Positions 46,498 through 58,060 of a DNA stretch of 64,000 bases are shown here, one piece after another. The position numbers were made by a program, and so were the translations under genes. The stretch is from Talpa occidentalis (lineage: Eukaryota; Chordata; Mammalia; Eulipotyphla; Talpidae), in the NCBI RefSeq assembly GCF_014898055.3, contig NW_023604861.1:77822292-77886291 (forward strand), in the 5' to 3' direction. Below the pieces are notes generated by a model. That model did not search any database. It had not been told where the DNA came from and was given only the letters and a program-made list of their open reading frames with translations. Position 1 is the first letter of the stretch. The number at the start of each line of letters is the position of its first letter.

Positions 46498-47059
46498 TGT
46501 TAGAAAGCAATGTCCACTAAAAGGGGAGCATCCAGGTTCCCTGCCCCACCTAAGAAGCTGAATGGGGAGGGGAAGCTGAGGGAGATCTGAAGAGAGACCT
46601 GGAGGAGGCACATGGAAGACAGACATGTGAAGAAGTCCTGCTTTCTTCTTAGCTTGGACGTGCACCAGGGACTTAGGGGACATGGAAGAAACACAGGGTG
46701 AGAGACATTGGGGAGGCTGACAACAGCAGCCTTTATCTTGATTTGTTCAAGACTTGCCTAGCCCCTTCTGCCCCTTTCCTATGGATCCCTGTTAGAAGGT
46801 GCCCGAGGCTTGTGGCAAGCTTTTGGGCCTCAGTGGCTGTGGCGCCAACCCTGTTTGGTTGGGCATTTACCCACAAGGGGATGGGTAACTTTGATTGTTT
46901 CATTGGAGAAACTATTATCCTCTCTTCTCTCTCTGTGCACATTAGCATGTTAAAGTTCTGTCACATTATGAGTTTGCTTTATGTGGTGGATGGCAAAACT
47001 GCTTTAGAGTGTGCAGTTTGGGGTTCCCAGGGTGACCCCCCCCCCTCAGTTTTCTAACA
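46498..47059 (+). mobile_element. Solo LTR, older relative of ERV family 1
   Basis: The 562-bp element starts TGTTAG and ends CTAACA, a perfect 6-bp inverted terminal repeat. It aligns along its length with the family 1 LTR: GGTTCCCTGCCCCACC, GACCTGGAGGAGGC, CAGCCTTTATCTTGAT, TTACCCACAAGGGGATGGGTAAC and ATGTGGTGGATGGCAAAAC. It is far more diverged, and no target duplication is visible (flanks GAAT and GCAC). Confidence 0.85.
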
Positions 47060-49129
47060 GCACCTATAGCTGTACGTGCATGCTCGCTAACTTAATGTAT
47101 TCTTATGCCAATGTCTGAATCCCATTAAAAAAATGGGAAATAATACTTACCATTTCTGATAAAAAAAAAAGTTCTTGCGTGCAGGGCTTTCTTGTTGCTT
47201 TGGATCAGCACCCCAGAGGTGCAAATAAATAATTTATGGGCTTCACCCCGTACAGACCTTGGGTATTAAGTTAAAAAAAATAGAAGAGCAGCTAGAATTC
47301 TGAAACAAACCTTAGATACCTAGTTTGAGACTAACCACACTTGATAGATGAGAAAATTAATGGCAGCAGCCAAATTTCTTGCTTGCATTTTATTGTTAGG
47401 AGCCAAACAGGGCCCAGAATATATGACTTTAGTTCGTTGTTCATGGCTAAGAATTAACTACCTAGCTAAAACCAAATCATCCCTAAAATTACCAAACTAC
47501 CTTTTGCTTCTGAAAAGCAATCACTTAGAGAACAAGAATGGCAGTATCAAGAATACTGCCCAGCACAATTCTAGATGCCAGGTTAAGTAAATCATTAGAA
47601 GGGCAGCCAAAGATACTCATTACTCTTAAAATTGTTTCTGAATCTGCCACAAACATTTTAGCTTTATCAGAAATTTTAAAAGTGGGTCAGTGGATCTGCA
47701 TTAAGGCTCACTGGTCAACAGATTGCAAACTTTCGGATAAGACTTAGAGATCACTGACCATCACCAACTTCTTCCTGCTTCACCTAAATTCTATGAGGGG
47801 AGGCATGGCTGGTGAGAACCTAACTTGTTTCAAGTATTTCCCCTACCAAGAAGCTCCCAAAAGGGTCATAATAAAACTTGCTGGAAGGGGGAAGTTCTGA
47901 GTACCTGATCAAGAATCTTGCTCTAGCAATGGGGTACCTTAGTGGGGAGTCACATTATGCAGTTACCCTTCCAAAGTCACCACCACCCATTCAGCAAGAA
48001 AACAGAGAGGTGTCTGAGTTCATTTAAAAAGAACAGAGGTGCCCCCTCTCAATGGATACAGCCTCCGGAGTTGGTCCAGATTTGGGGACCATGCATTTCT
48101 CCTGATCCACTGACATCCTTGATGTGACTCTGATGTTTTAAAAATTCATCTTTCAATTCATCTTTCAACATGGACTTGCTACTTACTTCATTTGGTAATC
48201 TTGCACAAAAACATCAAATTCTTCCCCAAATTGGGATTTAAACTTCACTTATGTGCTATTTAAAAAGATAGGCTTCGAGTTTTATTAAAGTATCAGATGG
48301 CTGAGGCAATAGTGGGGGAAAATGGATAATGAATATGGGCTCCAAGTGTGTTACAGACTAAAAACTAAAGAATATGCCCAAACATACAAACTGGAATAAA
48401 ATATAAAATGTATATTTGTGGCAGAGTCAAGAATAGGTCTTGCGTGTCCTTGAATTTTGTCTTTTGAAACACTCTTAAACAAGGTTCACTCACACATGTT
48501 CTGTTTCAAGTCTCCCCAGAGATTCTTTCTCTCTGCTCCTCTTTCTCCACTGGAACAGGGAGAAAAGAGTTCATGGATTTCATGTGGTTGTTTCATGAGC
48601 GCCCTGGAGGAATTGTCCCTGACACTAAGAATGTGAAGAGCAAGTCTTAACATTTGAACATTCCAATCTTCTAGGGTGGGACCAGTTCAGCGCAAAGGGA
48701 TTTTGCTACCAAGCAGAAGCTGGAAATAAATACAAACACACAGACATCACGGTGCACAGGATGCCAATGATAAGCAAAAGACTGCGTGAGAGGCGGGACT
48801 GGGAGGGGAAGCCACAGCTCCTTCCACCGTGCCTGGCAGGAGGGCAGCTAACTGCCCAGGGATGGCCGACACAGGCAGCTACCAGTCCCTTCAGGGTGAG
48901 GAAGGGGGAAGCCCATGGGCTTCAGAAGAGAACCAAACACTTATCTGCTGCTGAACAAAGTATTATAGGAAGTCTTCAGCGCCCATCCCATGGGCTGGTC
49001 ATGACCTCACAGGTCCATTTCAGAACAGATTCTAGATGTTTTAAATACAGTTAAGCAGGGGTCAGAAGCTTATAAAACATTAAATGGGGCCTAATAAGTC
49101 AGCAGTTTATTCACACTATGGAAGTATAA
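47060..49129. other. SPRED2 intron 1, unassigned
   Basis: 2.1 kb without a named repeat. Short open frames show no domain features. Confidence 0.45.
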
Positions 49130-49860
49130 AGTATTCTTTTTTAATTTAGCTTATTGTTCTGCATAGGCAACACATTCATGATTCATATATTAAAATATAA
49201 AAAGGTATACTCCCACCACATTCCATCTGCCCTGTTCCTTCTCTCAACCAACATGTAAACAGTAACGACCTTGTAGCCTTCCAGGGTTTATGCAAATACA
49301 AATATATGTTCTCTTCTCACCCCTTCACACACAAAAAGGTAGCCTATTACTCACATGTTCTGGACCTTGCTTTTTATCTTTTGATGATCTGTTCATATTG
49401 GAATGTAGACAATGCATTCCCTTTTTGTATCTGTTCACTGTTCCACTATAAGGATGTACCATGATTGGCCTCCCTGGTGGCACAAGGGGTTAAGCAATCC
49501 ACAGCCTCTACAGCATGAGTTCAATCCCCAGTTGGCCAGGGAGAAACCCACATGGTGAGGCAGACCTATCCTGTCTCCCCCGCTGCTCCCCTCAGCAGTG
49601 TATTTCAGTCAGTCTGCCTGTTCTGTTCCCCACTCTGTCTCTGGTGGATCCTCTCATCCCCCACATCTCTGGCCTGTACCCCAGCTCTTATACACATAAA
49701 TAAATAAATCTTTAAAAAAAAAAAAGGATGTGCCATGATTTAACCGACTCTTTATTAATGAGCATTTGGGTTTTTCCAAGGCTTTTGCTACTGAAAACAA
49801 TTCTGTGATGAATAACTTTATATATTAGAGGTGCCTTACACAGCATTTACACAGTCTGCA
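49130..49860. mobile_element. Old L1-type fragment interrupted by a SINE
   Basis: GTAACGACCTTGTAGCC, GGACCTTGCTTTTTATC, CTGTTCACTGTTCCACTATA, and after the SINE TAACCGACTCTTTATTAATG, GCATTTGGGTTTTTCCAAGG and TTCTGTGATGAATAACTTT follow a common L1M segment in order. The element continues across the nested SINE at 49467-49723. Confidence 0.6.
49467..49723 (+). mobile_element. tRNA-derived SINE, subfamily B, nested in L1
   Basis: It starts GGCCTCCCTGGTGGCACAAGG and has a small deletion before the B box (GTTCAATCCCC). The 17-bp duplication AAGGATGT(A/G)CCATGATT is at 49450-49466 and 49724-49740. Confidence 0.94.
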
Positions 49861-50979
49861 ATTGTTTCCCACAATGTTGTTTCATTATAACAAGAAAGGA
49901 ACAACCCCTGCCTAATAAGCCCAATGCAATGGACTCACTTTTCTTTTTTCACAGGTCCTTTCATGTAAGTTGCAGATTCCAAGAACCTATTGACTTAAGT
50001 GAGGACTTACTGTTACTTTGTTTATGGGTTTGTAACTACCTAACAGAGAGAAGGAATGAAACTTGATAATATTGGATTTGCTAATAATAGCAAATCCACC
50101 TGAAAGGACAGCTCACTTCTAAAGCCAAAAAAAAAAAAAAGCATTTACAAAAAAAATTGTATATGCAGTATGTATAATGTATATGCAGTAAGTACTCATA
50201 TTTGTGGAAGGAAACAGTTCAATGAATTAGGTTCCTCATTCTCCATCCTATTATCCCCACTATTCCCCCCCCGCCCTGCGAAAAGCTTCATCACCCATTA
50301 ATATTAAGGGCCATTTCGGTATCTGACCCCTTAAAAAATTCTAACAACACTCTATTTCATAGAGGAGGGGCACTTTGTCAAAGCGGCAACTGCTGCTAAC
50401 TGGTGCTAGTTAGCAGAGGGGTGAACTCACTGGGCTACCTTTCCCTGGTCATTACCTGGACCTGAACAGAGGTCCAGCAGGAAGTGAAGCCACACAACCC
50501 TTGGGCTAAACTGTTGGCTGGGCCCTCCATCAGAGCACAAGTCCTAGGTGAATCCTAAAAAGCAGGACCCCTCAGCAGAATCCAGAGGAATGCAACAGGT
50601 TGTCTCAGCCCTTCCCAGTCACTGCCTTCAGCAAAGGAGCAGGAAACTCTCAGCTGTCCAAGGAGCTGACTCACACACTCTTTCCACAGGCATCCTGAAG
50701 GTTCTATTCTACTATTCTAGGTATACCAAAGGGACCATGCCTTCAGGCAGAAGCAAAGCTGTACAGAGGTGGTTGTGGCTGGGGACTCAAGAACATTTCC
50801 TCTGAGACAGGTTTAAGGAGGAGAGACCAATCTGCAAACACAGCTGAACCCAAAACCATCTGCATCTCCTTCAGATATGCATGCGCACATCACCTCCACG
50901 CGTGTACACAACCATGGCTTAATTACCCTGAGGTTAAAGGCAAACTATCAAAAATGAATTATATTTGTTTGGACCCCAA
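49861..50979. other. SPRED2 intron 1, unassigned
   Basis: No named element. A short imperfect repeat of TGTATATGCAGTA lies at about 50158-50192, and a C run at 50266-50273. Confidence 0.4.
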
Positions 50980-51315
50980 CTGGAACTAACCAAACGTAGA
51001 AAGCATTTGTGAGACAAATTGGAGAAAATGGAACATGAATTTCACGGTAGATGAGATTACAAAATTACCATTAATTTTTAGGTGTGACCATGGTGTTATG
51101 GTTATTTTTATAAAGTCCTTATCTCTTCAGGATACATACTTAAGTATTTATGAATAAAATGATGCCTGACATTTGCGTGAAAATATCCTCCCCTACCCCC
51201 TGAAAAAATTGTTTGTGGTGAAGAAAATGATTGATGGCTGGGTGATGAATACATGGAGTCCACATCTATTCTCTTTACTTTTGTAAATGTTAAAGGGCTT
51301 CATTGAAAAAAATAC
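50980..51315 (+). mobile_element. Old L1 (L1M-type) 3' UTR
   Basis: GACAAATTGGAGAAAATGGAA, GATTACAAAATTACCATTAA, GTGTGACCATGGTGTTATGG, GATACATACTTAAGTATTTA, GGCTGGGTGATGAATACATG and CTATTCTCTTTACTTTTGTA follow the L1M 3' UTR order. A CA-rich tail continues to 51347. Confidence 0.8.
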
Positions 51316-51489
51316 ACACATGTACATGTGCATACACACACACACAACCTCACTACTGTACAGAACAGGCAATTTGGGTCCATAAGGGTGACACCTCCAT
51401 CCCAGATTGACTCAAAGATAAGACTTAAGTGACCATATAAAATCAAGACAACTAACTCACCATACTAGATTTTTCATCCTTTCAACTAA

Positions 51490-51655
51490 GACACTGGTTT
51501 CCAACCTTGGATGCATACCTGAATCACCTGGAAGGTTTTAATTTTTTTATACTGGTACCTAGTTTGTCTGGAGTACAGCCTGAATTTCTGGATTTTTCAA
51601 AGATCTCCAGGTAATTATAATATATACCGAAGATTGGGAATCAGTGCTCCAGAAA
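51490..51655. mobile_element. MER5A-like hAT relic
   Basis: It starts CACTGGTTTCCAACCTTGGATG, then ATACCTGAATCACCTGGAAGG, CCTGAATTTCTGGATTTTTC and CTCCAGGTAATTATAATATA, a near-palindromic layout typical of MER5A. Confidence 0.72.
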
Positions 51656-52349
51656 AATAACAGGTACAGGTAAAAGTCTGGGGCAAGTATGAGATGACGG
51701 CAGCAGCAGGAGTTGTCTGCTCAAGCCTGCCTGATTACCTGTTTCTCAAAGGCTCCTGAGTCTGAGGCCCAGCCAGGCTTCCCTGAATTACCAGTACAAA
51801 CAAGGATGACTCTAGAGCTATAGTAACTGCTAGGTACTTGGCAAACGGATTAACACCAGAGGCTGCCTTTATGTCTTAAATCCAGAGGGGAGATGATGAC
51901 TGTTACCATTATCAGGATGCATTTCCTTGACTTCCCCTTTATCCACCTGGGCACTAAGTGACATGTGGATCTTGCTGAGAACAGCCTATCTCAGGTACAG
52001 AAAAGCCTTTGTTTTAAGAGGCTTAAGAATCTCAGGCAGCTTAGTTATATTTGCTGAGAAGCCCTAACAGCTGGGCCTCATTCAAAGTAGTGAGGAACTG
52101 GTAATTCTCCACTTATGAGGAGCACAACCCTCACCTCATCAAAAGGAATCGGGGAAATTTTCCTGCAGCAGGTGGCATTCTGATGTACAACTGTGGGCCT
52201 CCACCCACTTTCTTGTGGCAAAGGGGTTAATTCTGGTGTCATTCTCAGAACCGGAGCAAAGTAAGGGGAGCAAAGTAGGCCTAAACCCATCTGTTTAGGC
52301 CCCTCATATATGCATGTAACTACTGATGCTCTCTCAGTACACCCTGAAG
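51656..52349. other. SPRED2 intron 1, unassigned
   Basis: No recognisable element. Confidence 0.4.
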
Positions 52350-52500
52350 TATAAAAGTGTTCTCATTTCACAGATGACAGAGACCCAGGCAATCCAGGTT
52401 ATGAGACAATATCAACAAGCAATGGAGTGCAGAGCTGGAATTTGATCCGGCAATCCCAAATCCTCATGTTCTTTCCACAGCCACATCCTCCTTAGGGTAT
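52350..52500 (-). mobile_element. MIR element
   Basis: The reverse MIR order is visible: TTCTCATTTCACAGATGACAG, CCCAGGCAATCCAGGTTATG, GAGTGCAGAGCTGGAATTTGA and ATGTTCTTTCCACAGC. Confidence 0.75.
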
Positions 52501-53209
52501 AGAGAACACAGCACCTCTCATTTCCATCGGTAGGAAATAGTCCAGAGGTTGCTTGGATAGACTTATTACTCATCATGAACCTGAAGATACAAAACCCTTG
52601 AACTTTCATCAGTTTCCATGGGACACACACCTCCCTCTGTTGCCAAGAGTTCTGGCTCAGTGTCGCTTTCTAGTCATCTAGCAGTCTGCGGCAACGCTTG
52701 AAGAGAAGGCATACTCCTCACACATCCTGCTTTGAAGTCCTGGTCGAGAAGACCAACCCTAGGGCCCATGCCCTGACACACACTGACACTTTCAGATTCG
52801 AATTCCATAAATCCTAAGGTCTAACAGGTCTGGAATGCAAGATAACTGAGGTCAAAAGTCAGGGTTTGGCCTCCACTCCTCGGATGCAGGAACTTTCTGC
52901 TATTGGCCCATCACAGCTACATGAGTTGGAACTGCAAGGCCAATTCAGCTGCTGGTGTTACTTAATATAGGTATAAATAAAACTAAATTTCACTCCTTTT
53001 AGTTCTAAATCTTTATAATCCACTCACCCTCAAACCCCTGACACCAAGGCTTTTGCCCTGGGAGACTGTGCTGGTGTTCCAAAGAGGCTGACCAAGTCAA
53101 GAGCCGCTGGAACCTTTCTTCTGAAAGGGCCATTAAGGCTAGTCTCAAAATGAATGAATCAGTCATTACAATTTTAAAAAATGGTAATAATCAAGCCTTA
53201 TTTTAAATT
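52501..53209. other. SPRED2 intron 1, unassigned
   Basis: No recognisable element or gene. Confidence 0.4.
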
Positions 53210-53217
53210 AAGCACCA

Positions 53218-53464
53218 GGGCCTCCCTGGTGGTCTAGGGGTTAAGTCTCAATGCTATCATTACTATGTCCTGAATTCGATTCCTGGACAGGGAGCTTGCC
53301 CCCCACATGGCTTGCAGACTTCTTCTGACTTGCCCGCTGCTCCCCTTAGCAGTATATATCAGTAAATCCACCTGTTCTGCTCCTCACTGTCTCTGGTGAA
53401 TCATCTCACCCCACCCACCTATGACCTACACCCAGTTCTTCTATGCAAAAATAAAAAATAAATC
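53218..53464 (+). mobile_element. tRNA-derived SINE, subfamily C
   Basis: GGGCCTCCCTGGTGGTCTAGG is followed by TAAGTCTCAATGCTATCA, the subfamily C left arm. The B box is mutated (AATTCGATTCC). Flanks AAGCACCA (53210) and AAGCACAA (53465) suggest a diverged duplication. Confidence 0.88.
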
Positions 53465-53721
53465 AAGCACAATTTTAAAACTATCACCAAAGCTTATTCT
53501 CAATTTATTCACCAAATTTAGCTCTTATAAACTTAGGCCATTTCTAAACTTCTTCTACTCCTAAGATCTACTCTACAAGATAAAAAACATCACCATCTTT
53601 TCTCTTCTGAGTGTACACAGACAACTGAAAATAGTTCCAGCAAATGGCTGCCAGATCAAGTCTCCTTGGTGAGATCACAGCTTTGAAAGATACACCATTC
53701 TAGTACAAAAGTATACAGTCA

Positions 53722-53987
53722 GGGCCTCCTGGTGGTGCAGTGGTTGACTGGGTTGCGAAGCTGCCCGCAGCCGCTGCAGCACCGGTTCGATCCCCAGCCG
53801 CCGGGCAAGGGTCCCACATGGCGCGCAGATCTCTCCTGCCGCCCACTGCTCCCCCCTCAGCAGTGTACTTCGTCAGTCTGCCTGTTCTGTTCCCCACTCT
53901 GGCTCTGGTGAATTCTGTCACCCTCCTGCGCTTCTGACTGTACCCAGTGCTTGTATGAATAAATAAATCTTAAAAAAAAAAAAAAAA
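53722..53987 (+). mobile_element. tRNA-derived SINE, subfamily A
   Basis: GGGCCTCCTGGTGGTGCAGTGG with a 5-base loss after GGTTGA, B box GGTTCGATCCC, and tail AATAAATCTTAAAA. Flanks AAGTATACAGTCA and AAGTTCACAGCCA are a diverged duplication. Confidence 0.92.
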
Positions 53988-54169
53988 GTTCACAGCCAGC
54001 CTCAAATGTATACTTTCTGATAGCTTTACCCTAAAGCAACAAAGAATTTAAGCCACATGATCATATCTTGTTACATTTTATATATGACTACAATCCATCA
54101 TGTAGCATTAAAGGCACTCATGATAATCATAAGGAAACGTTGGCTGACTGTTACCGGATATGCCAAGAA

Positions 54170-54330
54170 CACCAGGCCTCTAGGGGTCCTCTAATTCTCA
54201 TAGCAGTTCTTTGAGCCAGCTACTTTTAATGCCCTGCTTTACAGCTGGAAAAACTGACACCCAGAGAATGAAGAACCCAACCTATGCAGTCACCAGAAGG
54301 CAGAACCAAATCCAGAGTATAGAGCTCCTA
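54170..54330 (-). mobile_element. MIR element
   Basis: Reverse MIR signature: CTCATAGCAGTTCTTTGAGC, CCTGCTTTACAGCTGGAAAA, CTGACACCCAGAGAATGAAG and GGCAGAACCAAATCCAGAGT. Confidence 0.75.
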
Positions 54331-54694
54331 GCCTTTCCAAACTTGGCCAGGTTAAGCAGTCACCAGTACAAGAGCTGCAGGGGCAGCCTGGAGAGACAAA
54401 TGGAACATCTTGACAGTCCTGGATCCTCCACCGGCCACAAATGCCACTTAGAGAGAAGGTTCTGGAGCACACAGTATTTTTTAAAGCATGTGAGGAAGAG
54501 TCCTCCCAGCAAAGCTCAGAGGCTCACAGTGCTCCTAAACTCTTGGCACAGCTGATTCAGCAACCCAGAATTGAACCTTCTCCTGGTGTCATGCCCCAGC
54601 CTGCACCAGCAGACGTACGGGTGATAAACAAATGCATGTACAAAACGGAACAACGCATACGCAGGCTGGTCTGGGCAGTGCAGAGTAACATCCT

Positions 54695-54928
54695 ATGGTT
54701 AAACACTTGGTTCTGGAGTCACACAGTCCAGGTTGCACTCCCTGCCCCATCTCTTTCTAGCTATGAGTTCTTGTATCTGACCTTCCTAAACGCAGCTCCT
54801 CCACTTGCAAAATGGGGAAACAATGATACCTACTCTGGGGCATCTGAAGTTTGTTGTGCCAATTAACTCTACATGTACCAAAGCCCTGTGCACAGAATAA
54901 GTACTTAATAAATGCCAGCTTTCCTGTC
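54695..54928 (+). mobile_element. MIR element
   Basis: GGTTCTGGAGTCACACAGTCC, CAGGTTGCACTCCCTGCCCC, TCCTCCACTTGCAAAATGGGG, GATACCTACTCTGGGGCATC, then GCACAGAATAAGTACTTAAT and AAATGCCAGCTTTCC. It is nearly full length. Confidence 0.85.
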
Positions 54929-55789
54929 AGTCCATCAAACATTCAGTCTACTGTAGACAGTGAGGAGGACAAAGCGTGTCTACAGTGCAGCTCTGATGGC
55001 TGCAGACGGAACCTCCCAGCACAGGTGACCAAGTGGAGAGATTGCCCTGTGTAATGTCCTTCGGTCAATGAAAACCACACAAATTCAACAAATTTTTCCT
55101 CACCCTCAGAAGTCAACATGAAACTCCTCCTTACAACAGGAAATTATCCGGGACTTTCAGACAACAGTGGAATTTCCCCCTTATTTTTCTAAAAACCCAC
55201 CCTGACGTTAAGAGGTATGTACTTCAGTACGTCTCCAAGCAGGAGTCCCTAAGCTTCACAGCCACCTGTGTTTTCCCCGAGATATGTTTATATGGGAGGT
55301 AGAGTGGGGGTGGGGGAACCACTGGTTTGAAATAGTAGCTTCCTAATTCCAGACTCCAAGGAGGAAGGATGAAAAGCAGCGACTTGGAGTCCAACTTACA
55401 AGAACAACCTCAAGGAAAAAATAAACAAAACAAAACAATAAGCCCCTCTGGACAATCCCATCCCTGCAGGTCCCTTGTGTAGAGGGGAAGGAGTTCTGAA
55501 TCTGAATAAAAGGCTTCCAGGAAAGAGGTTGCTTGGTAAAGCAGGCTAAGAAAAAACATTCAGCCAGGAGGGGTGCTTTTGAAAGGATTTTTGAAAATTC
55601 CTGCTGCTGCTTATTAAGTTATTAACTCTTTGCCCAGAAGTGGGCTGTCCCACCCACTGCTTTAGGCAGTGGAGGGTGAGGGCTGGGTCACCCCCTCAGC
55701 CAGGCCACCAGTGAGGGGGCCACTACCCTTCCCTGCTGGAAATGTATCCCTGTAAAGCCACAACTGGCAGCTGACCTCACAGCACAGAC
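54929..55789. other. SPRED2 intron 1, unassigned
   Basis: No recognisable gene or repeat. A short G-rich tract (GGGGGTGGGGG) lies near 55306. Confidence 0.4.
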
Positions 55790-55995
55790 TAGTAGTAGCA
55801 CTGTCCCACAGAAATGCCACTGAAATGTTTCTAGTAGTCACACTAAAAAAGTCATTAAAAAACTAATGGCAATAACATAGATGAAATAATACGCTATGTC
55901 TAAAATATTTTCATTTCAACAAGGACTCCAAATGAAATCATTGCATTCTTTCTCATTGCAAGAAAGCTTCAAAGCTGAGGTGTGTTTTATACTCA
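55790..55995. mobile_element. Ancient DNA-transposon-like repeat
   Basis: AGCACTGTCCCACAGAAATG, TTTCTAGTAGTCACACTAAA, GTCTAAAATATTTTCATTTC and GTGTGTTTTATACTCAAAGT follow a common mammalian repeat whose other end reads 'gtggctaccatattggaca'. The name is uncertain. Confidence 0.6.
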
Positions 55996-56099
55996 AAGTA
56001 CATCTCTGTTCACACAAGCGTCACTGCAAATGTCCGACAGCCCAGGGGGCTAGCAGCTGGGGTACTGGGCAGTAGGGATCTAGAGCAGCAGGCCTATTT

Positions 56100-56240
56100 C
56101 TGGGAGCAGTGATTCCCAATCCAATCACCGGGATCACCATGGGAGAGGGGTGGTGCCTTTTACAAAATATGGGATCCCAGCCCCACCTCAGAAGGCCTCC
56201 ATTGAAGGCACTGGCCTCCCTCCAAGTTCCGCTGAGCACC
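56100..56240. mobile_element. MER5-like hAT relic
   Basis: GCAGTGATTCCCAATCCAATC, CACCGGGATCACCATGGG, TGCCTTTTACAAAATATGGG and ATCCCAGCCCCACCTCAG resemble the MER5 group. Confidence 0.55.
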
Positions 56241-57369
56241 ACCCACACAGCTCAGCCCCCACAGCCTCTCTGAGAGTCAACCAAGAAAGCCTACCTTTAA
56301 AAAATACTCACCTCAGAATTTGAAAGCACAAGATGTTGGGGAGCAAGGAAGTCTCCCAGAGACAGATAGACAACAGGGCTGATGACTAAAGTGCCGATAT
56401 CCACTTAACCAAACTTGTCTACAGGGGCTGAACTTGGCCCAGGCTTCAACAAGGCTTTTCTCTGTTTCTTTGTGCACGGTCCTGAGCACCAAGTATGCTC
56501 TAATTCCCTTGTCTGACAGGAAGGGGGAAGGTAGGGGCCCTGTTTATAGTTGAAAGATGTTTTAAGAACAAATTAAGGTCCAATGAAGGCTATTATTCCT
56601 TAAGGGGCAGTCAAGCTATTAGTCCCCTATGAATATTCAGTAGGACATTTCAAATTTCCTCAAGTGAGGCCCTCTGTGGCAGTCACTTTATCTTTTTAAG
56701 ACTCTCGCCAGAAAGAAGCCACCTTTAACCTGGAGGGTGTGTGCTGGGTGCCTGTCAAAACCCACTGCAGGCTGCTGCCAGCCACTTCCTTTGTCCTAGG
56801 ACAAGCCTTTCTGGTTTAGCCCTACTCCCTGGGGTGCCTGAGAGAAACCTCTCAGAGGAAAAGGCTGACACACCAGCACGGAAAAGTTCCCCTATCATTT
56901 GGGGAAAATAATTTAGGGCTGGGTAGATAAACATGTACAGGAAATACTTCTATAGAGGTCTTGATCCTCTGAAGATTAATAACCCGCGGAACTGGAGACC
57001 AGCCTCAAACTCGGAGGAAATAGGCAAGTTATAAAAACAGGAAGAACGGAAAGTTTATTTTTGGATGAATATTTGTTCTAGTGAAGCTCTCGATACTGAC
57101 AAAAACCTTGATCTGCAGGTCATTTGCTGCAGCTGAGCAGCTGCACTGCATGTTTCCACAAGCTGTCCCCACCAGAGACTTCCGGGTCCTTGGATACGGC
57201 CTCGCCCCACTCCTGCAAAACATCTGCCTCAGGGACGCTTCCCTCCAGTGTGCTGGTGGTGGCTGGACTCTCCCGCCCAGTTAGAAGCCTCAGTTCATCT
57301 CCAGCAACTCTGTCTTTGTCCCCAGTGTGCCAAGTGACCGGTCTGCACCAGATGTGTGATGTCTGGAGC
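56241..57369. other. SPRED2 intron 1, unassigned
   Basis: Contains overlapping open frames on both strands at about 57080-57380 without any domain. No repeat was recognised. CpG density is too low for an island. Confidence 0.4.
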
Positions 57370-58060
57370 AGCAAGATCTGATCAGTCTCTCCCTTGGACA
57401 GCCAGTCACCCTGGTCTCGCCAGCCCCTCTAGTTCTCCATCTACCACTCCACATTCAGGCCTTCCGTGGCTCTCCGGCTTCTAGAGTAAAACCAAATGTC
57501 CTCCAGTTCAACCGCACCCACCCCTACAGCTCCAGCTCCACATGCAGGACATGATTTGCTGGACCCCCTGCAAAATGAAAGTAATTTGTGCACCCTTTGT
57601 TCAAAAGTTATTAAGAATTTCAAGATGTCAACAGCAGAGCATTAAGCCAAGCAGGAGGCCCTCCCAAGAGCAAGGCCCTGTGACCGCACAGGCCCCACAC
57701 CCATGAGCTAGTCCCCTAAACACCTCCCTCCCATCAATCCCAGAAAGCAACAGAGTTACCAAGACTAAGAAGAAGCCCTCACCTCTCCTCACCCTCATTG
57801 GGATTCATCACTCCCTTCAGGGGAGACTTTACAACAAGGAAATCGGCTTCCATCCTCACAGGTGTCCATTCGGATGTCCTGATTCATAATAAGGTTATTT
57901 ATTTATGTGTCTCTCCTCCACACCTTAATTGACCAAGAGTCCCAGGGATCCAGGTTCATTGCTTAGTCATTTCTGTGCCGGCCCCTCCCACTTTTCCAGG
58001 GTAAAACTTGGTACATGAGGTCTGCTATAAATTTCTACTGAATGGCCACTAGGAGTATCA
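57370..58060 (+). mobile_element. Ancient LINE fragment, most like L2
   Basis: CTCTAGTTCTCCATCTACC and TTCTAGAGTAAAACCAAATG, and further on TTATTTATTTATGTGTCTCTC, ACACCTTAATTGACCAAGAG and TAAAACTTGGTACATGAGG, appear in the order of L2 3' ends. The middle part (57560-57880) is not matched. Confidence 0.5.

Noticed and set aside
57080..57381. Possible alternative first exon or processed pseudogene, from overlapping frames and moderate GC
   Set aside because: There is no CpG island, no donor joined in frame to SPRED2 exon 2 that I could support, and no recognisable protein.
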